A stretch of DNA of 64,000 nucleotides from Acinetobacter pittii (GCF_034064985.1 NZ_CP139249.1:62001-126000); one strand, 5' to 3'; numbered from the stretch's first letter, positions 9,068-17,885 are shown. A program made the numbers and translations. Notes: generated by a model from the sequence alone, not told the origin.

Positions 9068-9124
9068 AATCGGCATTGATATAGGACTGCTCGTTAAAAC
9101 AATTCTCATCAATGCCGATTTTTT
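9068..9124. terminator. Long-loop hairpin after the fahA-maiA-VOC operon
   Basis: A perfect 13-bp stem (AATCGGCATTGAT / ATCAATGCCGATT) encloses a 27-nt loop, with T6 on the plus-strand side and a T-rich run on the minus-strand side. It ends the leftward operon. The large loop is unusual for a terminator. Confidence 0.6.
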
Positions 9125-9141
9125 AGTGCGCTCTTTAAAAA

Positions 9142-9690
9142 TTAGGTTCCTAACTCTTCTTCATGCAAGAAATGAGTGTGGTGCGGAGCGCGTTTGGTTT
9201 TGCTCCATTCCTCTAACATTTCAGTTTTCATTTCTTCAGTAATTTTTGCAATTTTTTCTTCAGCATGAGCATCGTTATAAGTCAGTTCTAAACGATGGCC
9301 ATTTGGATCAAAGAAGTAAATTGAGTGGAAAATACCGTGGTTAGTCACACCTAAGACTTTCACGCCATTTTCTTCTAAATGTTGCTTGGCAGCCATCAAC
9401 GCATTTAAGTCTTCAACTTCAAAAGCAATATGCTGTACCCATTGTGGCGTATTTTCATCTCGACCCATTTCTGGTTGAGTTGGCAATTCAAAAAATGCCA
9501 AAACGTTGCCTTGACCAGCATCTAAGAATAAATGCATATATGGGTCAAAGGCTTTAGTTGATGGTACATGGTCTTCAGCAAAAGCTAAAATAAAGTCCAT
9601 GTTGAGCATTTTTTTATACCACTCAACAGTTTCTTTCGCATCCTTACAACGATATGCAACGTGATGTATTTTTTTAATGGCAAATGTCAT
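9142..9690 (-). CDS. VOC-superfamily metalloenzyme of the tyrosine catabolic operon
   Basis: The start at 9690 is chosen because AAGGAG lies 6-7 nt before that ATG; an upstream in-frame Met at 9717 lacks a site and would overlap maiA. The 182-residue protein has two VOC half-modules. The expected metal triad is visible: H10 (IHHVAYR), H87 (WVQHIAFEV) and E135 (HRLELTY). A charged helical tail follows residue 140. It is the last gene of fahA-maiA-VOC. VOC enzymes include extradiol dioxygenases, glyoxalases and isomerases. No hmgA homogentisate dioxygenase is seen nearby, so this may do that step, but that is inference. Confidence 0.8.
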   Translation of the reverse strand: MTFAIKKIHHVAYRCKDAKETVEWYKKMLNMDFILAFAEDHVPSTKAFDPYMHLFLDAGQGNVLAFFELPTQPEMGRDENTPQWVQHIAFEVEDLNALMAAKQHLEENGVKVLGVTNHGIFHSIYFFDPNGHRLELTYNDAHAEEKIAKITEEMKTEMLEEWSKTKRAPHHTHFLHEEELGT

Positions 9691-9707
9691 ATTAAAACTC
9701 CTTTTTA

Positions 9708-10340
9708 CTATTCCCAATCTGGTTGTTGTTCTGGCGCCGCGTTATAGAAGGCTGGGATAGACAAACAATGGTGATAAATCGATTCAATCTTTGGAAACGC
9801 AGATAAATCAATCTTGAAGCGTTTCGCGTTGTAGACCTGTGGAATCAGGCAGCAATCGGCAATAGTTGCTTGTTGTCCAAAGCAAAATTGTCCATTTGAA
9901 TCTTGAAGTAACTGTTCGAGATTTTGAAAGCCTTCAATAATCCAGTGCTGATACCAATAGTTTTTCTGCTCATCTGAAACATTTAAGTCATTTTTTAAAT
10001 ATTTCAGTACGCGTAAGTTATTTAATGGATGAATATCGCAAGCGATTGCTTGAGCAAAAGCGCGAACTTTTGCTCTCTCTTGCACATCACTTGGAAGTAA
10101 TTTGGTTTCTGAGTATTGTTCATCCAGATATTCCAAAATACTTAACGATTGGGACAAGGTTAAATCGCCGTCAATTAAAGTCGGAACTAGAGCACTACGG
10201 TTTAACTTTAAATAGTCTTCGCTTTGCTGTTCATTTTTTACCAGATGAACTGGAGCAGTCTCATAAGCTAAACCTTTAATGTTTAGACCAATCCGTACTC
10301 TGTAGGCTGCAGAGCTACGAAAGTAACTATACAGCTTCAT
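9708..10340 (-). CDS. maiA: Maleylacetoacetate isomerase (zeta-class GST)
   Basis: The ATG at 10340 is preceded by GGAG inside the end of fahA, giving a 14-bp overlap that suggests translational coupling; an in-frame Met further up is less likely. The 210-residue protein has the zeta-GST glutathione-binding motif YSYFRSSAAYRVRIGL near its N-terminus, where most relatives have Trp in place of the Tyr before RVR. An all-helical C-terminal domain follows, with TIADCCLIPQVYNAKRF. It isomerises maleylacetoacetate to fumarylacetoacetate in homogentisate breakdown. Confidence 0.94.
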   Translation of the reverse strand: MKLYSYFRSSAAYRVRIGLNIKGLAYETAPVHLVKNEQQSEDYLKLNRSALVPTLIDGDLTLSQSLSILEYLDEQYSETKLLPSDVQERAKVRAFAQAIACDIHPLNNLRVLKYLKNDLNVSDEQKNYWYQHWIIEGFQNLEQLLQDSNGQFCFGQQATIADCCLIPQVYNAKRFKIDLSAFPKIESIYHHCLSIPAFYNAAPEQQPDWE

Positions 10341-11634
10341 AGTCAGGCTCCGAAGTTTCTGCAAAATCGAAATTTAATGCAGGAAGGACTGTATTTCGAA
10401 CTTCACCGAAGCCAATGCGAATACCATTTTTCTCACAGTGACCTTTCATAATGAGTGTATCGCCGTCTTGCAAGAAACCACGAGTTTCACCATTGGCAAG
10501 TGTTAAAGGCTTGGTGGTGTTCCATGTAAGCTCAAGCAAGCTGCCATAAGAGTCAGGTGTAGAACCTGAAATGGTACCTGAACCCATTAAATCACCAACC
10601 TGAACGTTACAGCCCCCAATGGTATGGTGAGTGAGCTGCTGAGCCATAGACCAGTACATATATTTGAAATTAGTTTGGCAAATCACGTCAGCTTGTGCCG
10701 ATTTCGGGCTTTGAATTTCAACACTCAAATTAATGTCATAACTATTCGCGATATTTTCTTGTAAATACGCTAAAGGTTTAGGCTCTTGTTTTGGGCCTTC
10801 CACTTTAAATGGCTCAAGTGCTTCAAGTGTGACTACCCAAGGTGAGATGGCACTAGCAAATGATTTTGAATTGAAAGGGCCTAAAGGCACATATTCCCAT
10901 TGCTGGATATCGCGTGCTGACCAGTCATTGAGTAATACCATTCCAAAAATATGGTCCCAAGCATTTTCAATCGAGATCGGCTGGCCAAGCTCTGTTGGTT
11001 TACCAATAACAAATGCTGTTTCAAGTTCGAAATCGAGTTTACGCGTAGCTGAGAAAACTGGACGCTCTTCATTTGGAAGTTTAATTTGTCCAGATGGACG
11101 CACGACTTGAGTGCCACTCACGACAACAGAGCTAGCACGGCCGTTATAACCCACAGGTAATTCAGTCCAGTTTGGCAGTAAAGCATTTTTAGGGTCGCGG
11201 AACATACAGCCCACATTGGTCGCATGTTCTTTAGAAGAATAGAAATCGGTATAACCAGATACCTGAAGTGGTAAATGCAAAGTAACGCTGTCTTGCTTAA
11301 CCAAAACTTCCTGACGCAATGCTTCATTTTCTTGAAGTGTTAAATTTTCAACCGAGAGAAGAGACTGTAATGTCTTACGAACTTTTGACCAGTTGGCTTT
11401 GCCAGACTCGATAAATTTATTCAGTGTAGGCTGGTTAAAATATGTGTCTTGTTCTGAAAGTTTTAAAAGCCCATGCTTTTCAAGAGCAGCGAGATCAATC
11501 ACCCAATCACCAATAGCTACACCAACTTGACGCTCACTTTCGTTAGCTCTGCTAAAAACACCGTAAGGCAAATTATGAATAGTGAAATCTGATTGAGGTG
11601 AAACTTCAATAAAAGAGTTTAGTTTTGGTTCCAT
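10327..11634 (-). CDS. fahA: Fumarylacetoacetase
   Basis: The start at 11634 has AAGGAAGCG in front; a longer frame up to 11670 lacks a site. The 435-residue protein has the N-terminal FAH domain and the catalytic domain with DFYSSKEHATNVG, LDFELETAFVIG, LLNDWSARDIQQWEYVPLGPF and GSGTISG blocks. It cleaves fumarylacetoacetate to fumarate and acetoacetate, the last step of tyrosine degradation. It is first in fahA-maiA-VOC. Its promoter (TTGCGT at 11806-11811, TATTAT at 11784-11789, minus strand) is overlapped by a palindrome 14/15 identical to the one over the hpd promoter. Confidence 0.96.
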   Translation of the reverse strand: MEPKLNSFIEVSPQSDFTIHNLPYGVFSRANESERQVGVAIGDWVIDLAALEKHGLLKLSEQDTYFNQPTLNKFIESGKANWSKVRKTLQSLLSVENLTLQENEALRQEVLVKQDSVTLHLPLQVSGYTDFYSSKEHATNVGCMFRDPKNALLPNWTELPVGYNGRASSVVVSGTQVVRPSGQIKLPNEERPVFSATRKLDFELETAFVIGKPTELGQPISIENAWDHIFGMVLLNDWSARDIQQWEYVPLGPFNSKSFASAISPWVVTLEALEPFKVEGPKQEPKPLAYLQENIANSYDINLSVEIQSPKSAQADVICQTNFKYMYWSMAQQLTHHTIGGCNVQVGDLMGSGTISGSTPDSYGSLLELTWNTTKPLTLANGETRGFLQDGDTLIMKGHCEKNGIRIGFGEVRNTVLPALNFDFAETSEPDYEAV

Positions 11635-11803
11635 TTTCGCTTCCTTGTCTTTATCTCGGGTCTTATACAAATAAAAGTTCGGTCTAGGACTGAGCTACTC
11701 AATAAGTTTTAACCTTTGCTTAGATCATCTTTTGTCTTATGAGTTTGATATAGACCGAGCACAACCAATTGCTTCATGTCTCTATAATACTGAATTCATC
11801 AAA

Positions 11804-11838
11804 TTACGCAATACATAATTTAATTACACATTTCATAA
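11804..11838. promoter_or_regulatory. Tandem palindromes before fahA, probable IclR operators
   Basis: TTACGCAATACATAA (11804-11818) and TTACACATTTCATAA (11824-11838) start 20 bp apart, the same spacing as before hpd. Read toward fahA, the proximal site is TTATGTATTGCGTAA, differing at one base from the hpd-proximal site, and it also covers the -35 box. Confidence 0.65.
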
Positions 11839-11933
11839 TAATTGTCATTTCTTGTATTTTCTGTTTTCATTCGCGTTCTTGAGAAAAGTCACGCAATTAT
11901 TTTTTCATGAATCTCTATGAAAGTTTGATCAAT

Positions 11934-11948
11934 TTATGATATACGTAA
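11934..11948. promoter_or_regulatory. Third copy of the palindrome before the permease gene
   Basis: TTATG-ATATA-CGTAA fits the same 15-bp pattern and lies 43 bp before the permease ATG. A half site (TTACG) follows at 11964-11968. It suggests the permease is in the same regulon. Confidence 0.45.
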
Positions 11949-11990
11949 TTTATTGGAAAAAAATTACGTGACACGGATGAGAATAATCAT

Positions 11991-13379
11991 ATGTCAGCAC
12001 AAGAGCAAGGAAACCTGAAACATGGTTTGAGTAATCGGCACATCCAGCTTATTGCATTGGGTGGGGCGATTGGCACAGGGCTTTTTCTTGGTATATCACA
12101 ATCGATTAAATTAGCAGGTCCATCGGTCATCCTCGGTTATGCCATTGCAGGATTTATTGCTTTTTTAATGATGCGTCAGCTTGGTGAAATGGTGGTTGAA
12201 GAGCCAGTCAGTGGATCTTTTAGTCATTTTGCCTACAAATATTGGGGACCATTTGCAGGGTTCATGTCAGGATGGAACTATTGGGTACTTAATGTACTCG
12301 TATGTATGGCAGAACTAAGCGCAATTGGTCTTTACATTCAATATTGGTGGCCGCAAATCCCAACGTGGGCATCTGCTTTAACCTTCTTTGTCTTAATTAA
12401 TGGCATTAATTTGCTACATGTTAAGTTTTTTGGCGAAATGGAATTTTGGTTTTCTATTGTCAAAATCTTAGCAATTCTTGCAATGATTGGCTTTGGTTCA
12501 TATTTACTTGCAACAGGCACAGCAGGTCCACAGGCAAGTATCAGCAATCTTTGGGCACTTGGCGGTTTCTTCCCGTTTGGTGTTGAAGGCTTAGTCATGG
12601 CAATGGCAGTCATTATTTTTGCTTTTGGTGGTATTGAGCTTTTCGGTATTACTGCAGCTGAAGCACGGGATCCTGATAAAACTTTACCTAAAGCTGTGAA
12701 TCAAATTATTTATCGTATTTTGATTTTCTATATTGCGACACTTTTTGTTTTATTCTCGCTATTCCCATGGAACCAAATGGCACAAGGCGGAAGCCCTTTT
12801 GTGATGGTATTTGCTTCTTTAGATAGCCAAGGCATTGCAACGTTATTGAACTTTGTGATTTTGACAGCAGCGGTTTCAGTTTATAACGGCACAAGTTATT
12901 GCAGTAGCCGTATGCTATTGGGCCTTGCGCAACAAGGAAATGCACCAAAAGTATTTGCACGTATTAATAAACGCGGTATTCCAACCAATGCAGTGATTCT
13001 TTCTGCGGCAGTCACTATTTTATGTGTACTGTTAAACTATATTTTTCCTGAAAAGGCATTTGGTTTACTCATGATGCTCGTGGTTGCAGCGATTGTGATT
13101 AACTGGGTAGTAATTTCATGGACGCATTTAAAATTCCGTAAATATATGCAGCGCCAAGGGCAAACAACGAAGTTCCCAAGCTTTATGTATCCGTTTAGCA
13201 ACTATTTATGCATATTATTTATGCTTGGCATTTTGATCGTGATGTCTTTAACACCAGATATGCGTGTTGCGGTCATGATGATTCCTGGCTGGATTTTCTG
13301 TTTGATGGTAGCTTACCAATTTAAACGCCGAAAATTAAAAGCTGAGCAATCTGTAGCTGCCTTAGAAGCAGATATTTAA
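11991..13379 (+). CDS. Amino acid permease (APC/AAT family), probably for aromatic amino acids
   Basis: This 462-residue, 12-segment transporter belongs to the AAT branch of the APC superfamily (AroP, ProY, PheP). It shows LSNRHIQLIALGGAIGTGLFLG at the N-terminus, GSFSHFAYKYWGPFAGFMSGWNYW near 75, and the helix-6 region FAFGGIELFGITAAEA near 205. Neighbouring tyrosine-degradation genes and a shared palindrome before its start suggest it imports tyrosine or another aromatic amino acid. Substrate is inferred from context. A strong terminator follows. Confidence 0.9.
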   Translation: MSAQEQGNLKHGLSNRHIQLIALGGAIGTGLFLGISQSIKLAGPSVILGYAIAGFIAFLMMRQLGEMVVEEPVSGSFSHFAYKYWGPFAGFMSGWNYWVLNVLVCMAELSAIGLYIQYWWPQIPTWASALTFFVLINGINLLHVKFFGEMEFWFSIVKILAILAMIGFGSYLLATGTAGPQASISNLWALGGFFPFGVEGLVMAMAVIIFAFGGIELFGITAAEARDPDKTLPKAVNQIIYRILIFYIATLFVLFSLFPWNQMAQGGSPFVMVFASLDSQGIATLLNFVILTAAVSVYNGTSYCSSRMLLGLAQQGNAPKVFARINKRGIPTNAVILSAAVTILCVLLNYIFPEKAFGLLMMLVVAAIVINWVVISWTHLKFRKYMQRQGQTTKFPSFMYPFSNYLCILFMLGILIVMSLTPDMRVAVMMIPGWIFCLMVAYQFKRRKLKAEQSVAALEADI

Positions 13380-13399
13380 TAAATTATTGAGTTGTATCT

Positions 13400-13430
13400 A
13401 AAAAGGACGTCTGAGAGACGTCCTTTTTAT
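13400..13430 (+). terminator. Terminator after the permease gene
   Basis: The stem AAGGACGTCT / AGACGTCCTT with a GAG loop is followed by TTT. Confidence 0.9.
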
Positions 13431-13469
13431 TTTTAAAATTTAGCAACAGAAATTAAAGGATTTTATTAT

Positions 13470-13484
13470 TGTTATAATATAACA
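13470..13484. promoter_or_regulatory. Zur box before zrlA
   Basis: TGTTATAATATAACA is an almost perfect palindrome matching the gamma-proteobacterial Zur consensus (TGTTATANTATAACA core). It differs at one base from the box before zigA. It lies 58 bp before the start codon, where zinc-bound Zur would block transcription. Confidence 0.8.
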
Positions 13485-13541
13485 TTTCATTAATTTTATG
13501 ATGAGCAATTTTCCCATTTTTGGTGAAGATAGAGCATATTT

Positions 13542-14222
13542 ATGAAGCGTTATTTCGGTTTAATTTTATTATCTCTCACAGCATGTAGTACCCAAACACC
13601 CCAGCCAACAATCCCTCTGCACACCCCCACATCTTTACCTCAACCTACAAAACCAGTGGTCAGAATAAAACAGCAACCCGAAGATTATGTGGCTTGGGTC
13701 GCAACAGCAGACCATCGACAGGCTGTGCAATCTTACAAGCAATTTCTTAAGCAAAAGGGACTTGCAGATTTAGTGCCAGACCATGAATTATTAAGCTCAG
13801 CTCGCGATTGGCAAAAATGTGGAGTTGAGCCTTATGCGGTGCCACCAAGAGAGATTTGGTCCAATATCGTTCCGACACTTAGCATTTTAAAAGCGTTAGT
13901 TGACGATGGCGTAATTAATGATTTTGAAGTGACTTCGGTCTACCGCGCGTTATCTCTAAACCGCTGTGCAGGTGGTGCTGATGCTTCTCGACATGTCTTT
14001 AATGCAGCGCTTGATTTTCGAATTGGACCAGAAGAGCCTAGCGACTTAGACCAGTTCAATATTCAACAAACCAAAACTAAACTTTGTCAGTTCTGGGAAA
14101 CCAAAGGGCAAGCACTTAATATGGGTCTTGGTGTTTATGCCTCGGGACAAATCCATATTGATAGCCAAGGATTCCGTTCATGGGGACCTGACCATCACTA
14201 TAGAACCTCGATTTGTCAGTAA
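13542..14222 (+). CDS. zrlA: Zur-regulated lipoprotein, M15-type D-Ala-D-Ala peptidase
   Basis: The 226-residue protein has a lipoprotein signal (LLSLTAC, Cys at residue 15), a proline-rich linker, and an M15 zinc peptidase domain: S149-R-H151...D158 (ASRHVFNAALDF) and H205-I-D207. It should act on peptidoglycan stem peptides in the periplasm. Sequence and context (Zur box, zigA next door) fit ZrlA, reported in A. baumannii to help keep the envelope intact during zinc starvation; I rely on memory for that report. A zinc peptidase switched on by zinc shortage is worth noting. Confidence 0.88.
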   Translation: MKRYFGLILLSLTACSTQTPQPTIPLHTPTSLPQPTKPVVRIKQQPEDYVAWVATADHRQAVQSYKQFLKQKGLADLVPDHELLSSARDWQKCGVEPYAVPPREIWSNIVPTLSILKALVDDGVINDFEVTSVYRALSLNRCAGGADASRHVFNAALDFRIGPEEPSDLDQFNIQQTKTKLCQFWETKGQALNMGLGVYASGQIHIDSQGFRSWGPDHHYRTSICQ

Positions 14223-14297
14223 CTATAAAATCAATTTTTTCAAAGACTAACTGAGTTGGTTTGAATAAAACTGGAATAAAAACTTGATTAATAGTTA

Positions 14298-14312
14298 TGT
14301 TATAACATAACA
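14298..14312. promoter_or_regulatory. Zur box before zigA
   Basis: TGTTATAACATAACA lies inside the 18-bp perfect palindrome GTTATGTTATAACATAAC (14294-14311), about 95 bp before the preferred zigA start. It matches the zrlA box at 14 of 15 bases. Confidence 0.82.
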
Positions 14313-14406
14313 TTATTGTGGTTTAGAAATAGATTACGCCTGTGATCTGGCCATATTTAAATGGCCAGCCATGATCAGTTTAAATATTATTCAAAGAGAT
14401 CAAGCC

Positions 14407-15636
14407 ATGCGCACTGCAATCGCCAACTCATTTGCCAAGCTTCCCGTCACTGTTTTATCTGGCTTTTTGGGTGCAGGAAAGACCACATTACTCAACCATA
14501 TTTTAAATAATCGTGAAGGCCGCCGTATTGCCGTGATTGTCAATGATATGTCTGAGGTGAATATTGATGTGGCATTAGTACGCGAAGGTGGGGCGGAGCT
14601 TTCAAGAACAGATGAAAAGCTGGTTGAAATGAGCAATGGTTGTATCTGCTGTACGTTACGAGAAGACTTATTGGTTGAGGTGAGACGTTTAGCCGATGAA
14701 GGGCGCTTTGACCAATTGGTGATTGAGTCAACTGGCATTTCAGAACCGTTACCTGTGGCAGAAACGTTTACCTTTGAAGATGAAGATGGAAACTCACTCA
14801 ATGAATTCGCTCGACTCGACACCATGGTCACGGTAGTCGATGCTTTTAATTTTCTTAAAGATTATAGTTCAGTTGACTCACTGCAACAACGTGGCGAATC
14901 ATTAGGTGAGCAAGATGAAAGAACTGTAGTCGATCTTCTTATTGATCAAATCGAGTTTTGTGATGTGATTGTGCTGAATAAAATTGATTTGATTGATCAG
15001 GCTCAGCAAGACCAGCTTATCGCCATTTTAAAAACGTTAAACCCGCGTGCCCGAATTGAAATTGCGCAATTTGGAAAGATCGACTTAGATAAAATTTTAA
15101 ATACACATTTATTTGAATTTGATGAAGCTGCACAAGCGCCGGGATGGTTAAAAGAGTTACGTGGCGAGCATACCCCCGAGACTGAAGAGTATGGAATCAG
15201 CAGCTTTGTTTACCGCGCTCGCCGACCTTTCCATCCAGAGCGTTTTTATGATTTGGTACAGGCTGAATGGCCGGGAGTCGTGCGCTCCAAAGGCTTTTTC
15301 TGGTTGGCTGCCGAACCGACATTGGCTTATTCATGGTCGCAAGCGGGAGCAATGGCTCGACACGGTTTAGCTGGTTATTGGTGGGCGGCCGTTGCAGAAG
15401 AAGACTGGCCGAGTGACCTCACCAGCATTGAAGAAATTAAGAAAAATTGGGATGCCCGCACAGGTGATGCGCGTCAGGAGCTGGTTTTAATTGGTATGCA
15501 AATGGATGAGCAAGCTTTAATAGAACGCTTAGACTGTTGTTTATTAAGTGATGAAGAAATGGCTTTAGGACCACAAGCATGGCAGAGCTGGTCTAATCCT
15601 TTTAAGCAAGATGATGAAACGATGTTGATCGCTTAA
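14407..15636 (+). CDS. zigA: COG0523 GTPase, Zur-induced (ZigA)
   Basis: The start at 14407 has AAAGAGA about 8 nt upstream; a Met at 14371 lacks a site. The 409-residue G3E GTPase has Walker A GFLGAGKT (19-26), the metal-binding C79-x-C81-C82 motif of COG0523, ESTGISEP, and NKID (LNKIDLID). A CobW C-terminal domain follows. COG0523 proteins are GTP-dependent metallochaperones. This one sits behind a Zur box and near hut, matching A. baumannii ZigA, proposed to supply zinc to enzymes and support HutH-dependent zinc release from histidine during starvation (from memory). Confidence 0.9.
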   Translation: MRTAIANSFAKLPVTVLSGFLGAGKTTLLNHILNNREGRRIAVIVNDMSEVNIDVALVREGGAELSRTDEKLVEMSNGCICCTLREDLLVEVRRLADEGRFDQLVIESTGISEPLPVAETFTFEDEDGNSLNEFARLDTMVTVVDAFNFLKDYSSVDSLQQRGESLGEQDERTVVDLLIDQIEFCDVIVLNKIDLIDQAQQDQLIAILKTLNPRARIEIAQFGKIDLDKILNTHLFEFDEAAQAPGWLKELRGEHTPETEEYGISSFVYRARRPFHPERFYDLVQAEWPGVVRSKGFFWLAAEPTLAYSWSQAGAMARHGLAGYWWAAVAEEDWPSDLTSIEEIKKNWDARTGDARQELVLIGMQMDEQALIERLDCCLLSDEEMALGPQAWQSWSNPFKQDDETMLIA

Positions 15637-15669
15637 TAAAAAAGCCCCTATTTTCAAGGGGCTTTTTTT
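15637..15669. terminator. Bidirectional terminator, zigA / acyltransferase
   Basis: The stem AAAAGCCCCT / AGGGGCTTTT is flanked by A and T runs between two convergent genes. Confidence 0.9.
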
Positions 15670-16780
15670 ATGATTTATCTTTAATAAAAACCTTTCGAAT
15701 GTAGCTGTTAAGCGGGGTGGAATAGTATTTTTCAATCGCTGCGCTAATGATAAAAGTCAGAATTAGATAGCCAATTAAAAGCATAATTTTAATGCTAGAG
15801 TCGGTCTGAGCCGGAATAAAAGCAACTTTCATAAGCCCCAGCACAACCAGATGAAACAAATAAGTTTCATAACTTCGTTGCCCCAACCAGACCATCACTT
15901 TGGTAAATAGGTTATGCGCTTGTGTTCCTGAATGAGGTTGAAAACACAAAATAAGTAAGCCTGTAGCAAAAGCAAATAAGCTGATACCCCATGTACTGAT
16001 TTCTTTAATTGGTGCATATAAATATAGAGCGGTCATACTCAAAATAATCAACCATGAAAGAGGTTTTTTATAGGGCCAATTTGGCTGATATTTATGAGAA
16101 AAAATGGCAGTTAAACAGCCTACCGCTATACCATCAAAACTTGAAAAATAATGATATAAATAGGCACCGCTTTCTTCTCCAAAATGCAATGACCTAAAAT
16201 AAGGGCCATATAAAATTACGCCAATTAGTACAGCAACAAAGACCTTATTACTACGCGTAAGCAAGCATAATAATGGAAAAACAAAGTAAAAAACTTCTTC
16301 CACAGAGAGCGACCACAGCACGCCCAAAGCGTAGTTTACCCAACCGAATTTAATAATCAGGGTATTCATCCAGAAGGTTAAGGCTGCAAATATGGTTAAA
16401 GGATAAGAGACCTCAATGCCATTCGGGGCTTGGTTCATAAAGGGTTTTAAGTCAAACGAACCAAGTACACTTACACCTAAAATGAGTAATACCAGACACG
16501 GTAAAATACGCGCTGCTCGTCGGATATAAAAATGTTTGAGGTTAATTGCAGAAAATTGTTTATCTCTTTTTAAGGTGTGATGAGTAATTAAGAACCCCGA
16601 AATTACAAAAAACATGGTCACGCCATAATTTCCGTTTCTTGCGATGACTGTGCTAAATGCTTCACCTAAGAAATCAAAACCTAACCATGTATCTTTAAGT
16701 TTATAGGGAATATTAAAATGGTGTAAAAGAACCAAAAGGATAGAAATTCCTCGAAGAATATCTATTTTATAATTACGCAT
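15668..16780 (-). CDS. Acyltransferase 3 family membrane protein (OafA/YrhL-like)
   Basis: The 370-residue protein has about ten hydrophobic segments and the acyltransferase-3 marks: RGISILLVLLHHF near residue 9 with the catalytic-type His, FFVISGFLIT near 58, and RRAARILP near 88. Such proteins transfer acyl groups to surface sugars such as lipooligosaccharide, capsule or peptidoglycan. The target is unknown. No sugar-synthesis genes are adjacent. The coding sequence has many Phe, Ile and Leu codons ending in A/T and looks a little more AT-rich than its neighbours. Confidence 0.88.
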   Translation of the reverse strand: MRNYKIDILRGISILLVLLHHFNIPYKLKDTWLGFDFLGEAFSTVIARNGNYGVTMFFVISGFLITHHTLKRDKQFSAINLKHFYIRRAARILPCLVLLILGVSVLGSFDLKPFMNQAPNGIEVSYPLTIFAALTFWMNTLIIKFGWVNYALGVLWSLSVEEVFYFVFPLLCLLTRSNKVFVAVLIGVILYGPYFRSLHFGEESGAYLYHYFSSFDGIAVGCLTAIFSHKYQPNWPYKKPLSWLIILSMTALYLYAPIKEISTWGISLFAFATGLLILCFQPHSGTQAHNLFTKVMVWLGQRSYETYLFHLVVLGLMKVAFIPAQTDSSIKIMLLIGYLILTFIISAAIEKYYSTPLNSYIRKVFIKDKS

Positions 16781-17132
16781 TCGATGTGCTTCCAGTTTTA
16801 TTAATATACTGTGTGGCAGAAGAATACTATCGATCAGTTATTTTAAATAAAAATTTTAAGCATCATTTCGTAAACCCGAAAAAATGATATTTTTGTTTTC
16901 TTGGATGGGGCACTGGCTTACCAGAAATAACTATTAAATAAATATTGATAAAGCCTTTATATATTTGAATTTCTCTACATAAAACTTTAAATTAGCTCTT
17001 ATTGATATATGTTTATTTTTTAAACTTTTCAAAATCTATTTATTTCATAAATTAACATGTTGTATGTGGTTGTATATACATAGCATGTCAACTAAAATAC
17101 CTTTTTGCCTGCTGCCTTTTTGAGTATTTGTT
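16781..17132. other. Region between acyltransferase gene and hutC
   Basis: This 352-bp very AT-rich DNA carries divergent promoters. The only clear element is the HutC-type palindrome at 17070-17081. No ORF is supported. Confidence 0.5.
17070..17081. promoter_or_regulatory. HutC-type operator before hutC
   Basis: TTGTATATACAT contains the perfect palindrome TGTATATACA, the known kind of HutC target. Its exact reverse complement (ATGTATATACAA) occurs before hutU. It lies 52 bp before the hutC start, pointing to autoregulation. Confidence 0.75.
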
Positions 17133-17885
17133 ATGCCCAGAACATCAAAACAAGAACATACTGAGCTTTCGATTGAAGCTGATAGTCCAGTTCCTCTATA
17201 CCAACGTGTAAAACAGCTGATTTCACAAAAGATTTATGAAGGCTCGTGGGCTGTAAATAAAAAAATTCCTTCGGAAAGTGAACTCGTTAATCAACTCGGT
17301 TGTAGCCGTATGACGGTAAACCGTGCGCTACGTGAGTTAACGACCGAAGGGTTGTTGGTTCGAATTCAGGGCGTTGGTTCTTTCGTTGCTGAAGGGCAAG
17401 GCCGAACTGCACTTTTTCAAATTAATAATATTGCCGATGAGATTATTGCACGAAACCATAAGCACCACGCTGAAGTTTTAGTCTTAGAACAAATTTATGC
17501 AAATGCAGAGCAAAGCGTGTTAATGCAGACTCGCGAAGGGCAAAGATTATTTCACTCGATTATTGTGCATTATGAAAATGATGTACCTGTTCAGGTCGAA
17601 GATCGTTTAGTCGATGCAGCACTGATTCCAGATTATTTAGAACAAGATTTTAAAACCATTACCCCAAATGCTTACCTCATGGCAAAAGCTCCCGTGACAG
17701 AAGGCGAGCATATTGTTGAGGCCGTTTTAGCATCTCCTCAAGAGTGTAAGTGGTTAAAGATTACTAAAGCTGAGCCATGCTTACTCATTCGCCGCCGCAC
17801 ATGGTCAAACAAACAACTCATTTCAAGTGCGCGTTTGATCTATCCGGGTAGCCGCTACTATCTCGAAGGGAAATTCAACCCATGA
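17133..17885 (+). CDS. hutC: Histidine utilization repressor (GntR/HutC family)
   Basis: The 250-residue protein has a GntR winged helix (about 17-88: PLYQRVKQLISQKIYEG, then SESELVNQLGCSRMTVNRALRELTTEGLL) and a C-terminal UTRA ligand domain (about 100-245). HutC represses hut genes until urocanate binds. Identical operator 12-mers lie before hutC itself and before hutU. The stop codon overlaps the hutD start by 4 bp (ATGA), so the two are coupled. Confidence 0.95.
   Translation: MPRTSKQEHTELSIEADSPVPLYQRVKQLISQKIYEGSWAVNKKIPSESELVNQLGCSRMTVNRALRELTTEGLLVRIQGVGSFVAEGQGRTALFQINNIADEIIARNHKHHAEVLVLEQIYANAEQSVLMQTREGQRLFHSIIVHYENDVPVQVEDRLVDAALIPDYLEQDFKTITPNAYLMAKAPVTEGEHIVEAVLASPQECKWLKITKAEPCLLIRRRTWSNKQLISSARLIYPGSRYYLEGKFNP

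Larger units (their letters stand above)
11635..11990. other. Divergent promoter region fahA / amino acid permease
   Basis: This 356-bp AT-rich region serves leftward fahA and the rightward permease. It holds tandem TTAYR-N5-CATAA palindromes at 11804-11838 and a third related site at 11934-11948. I see no ORF. Confidence 0.6.
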
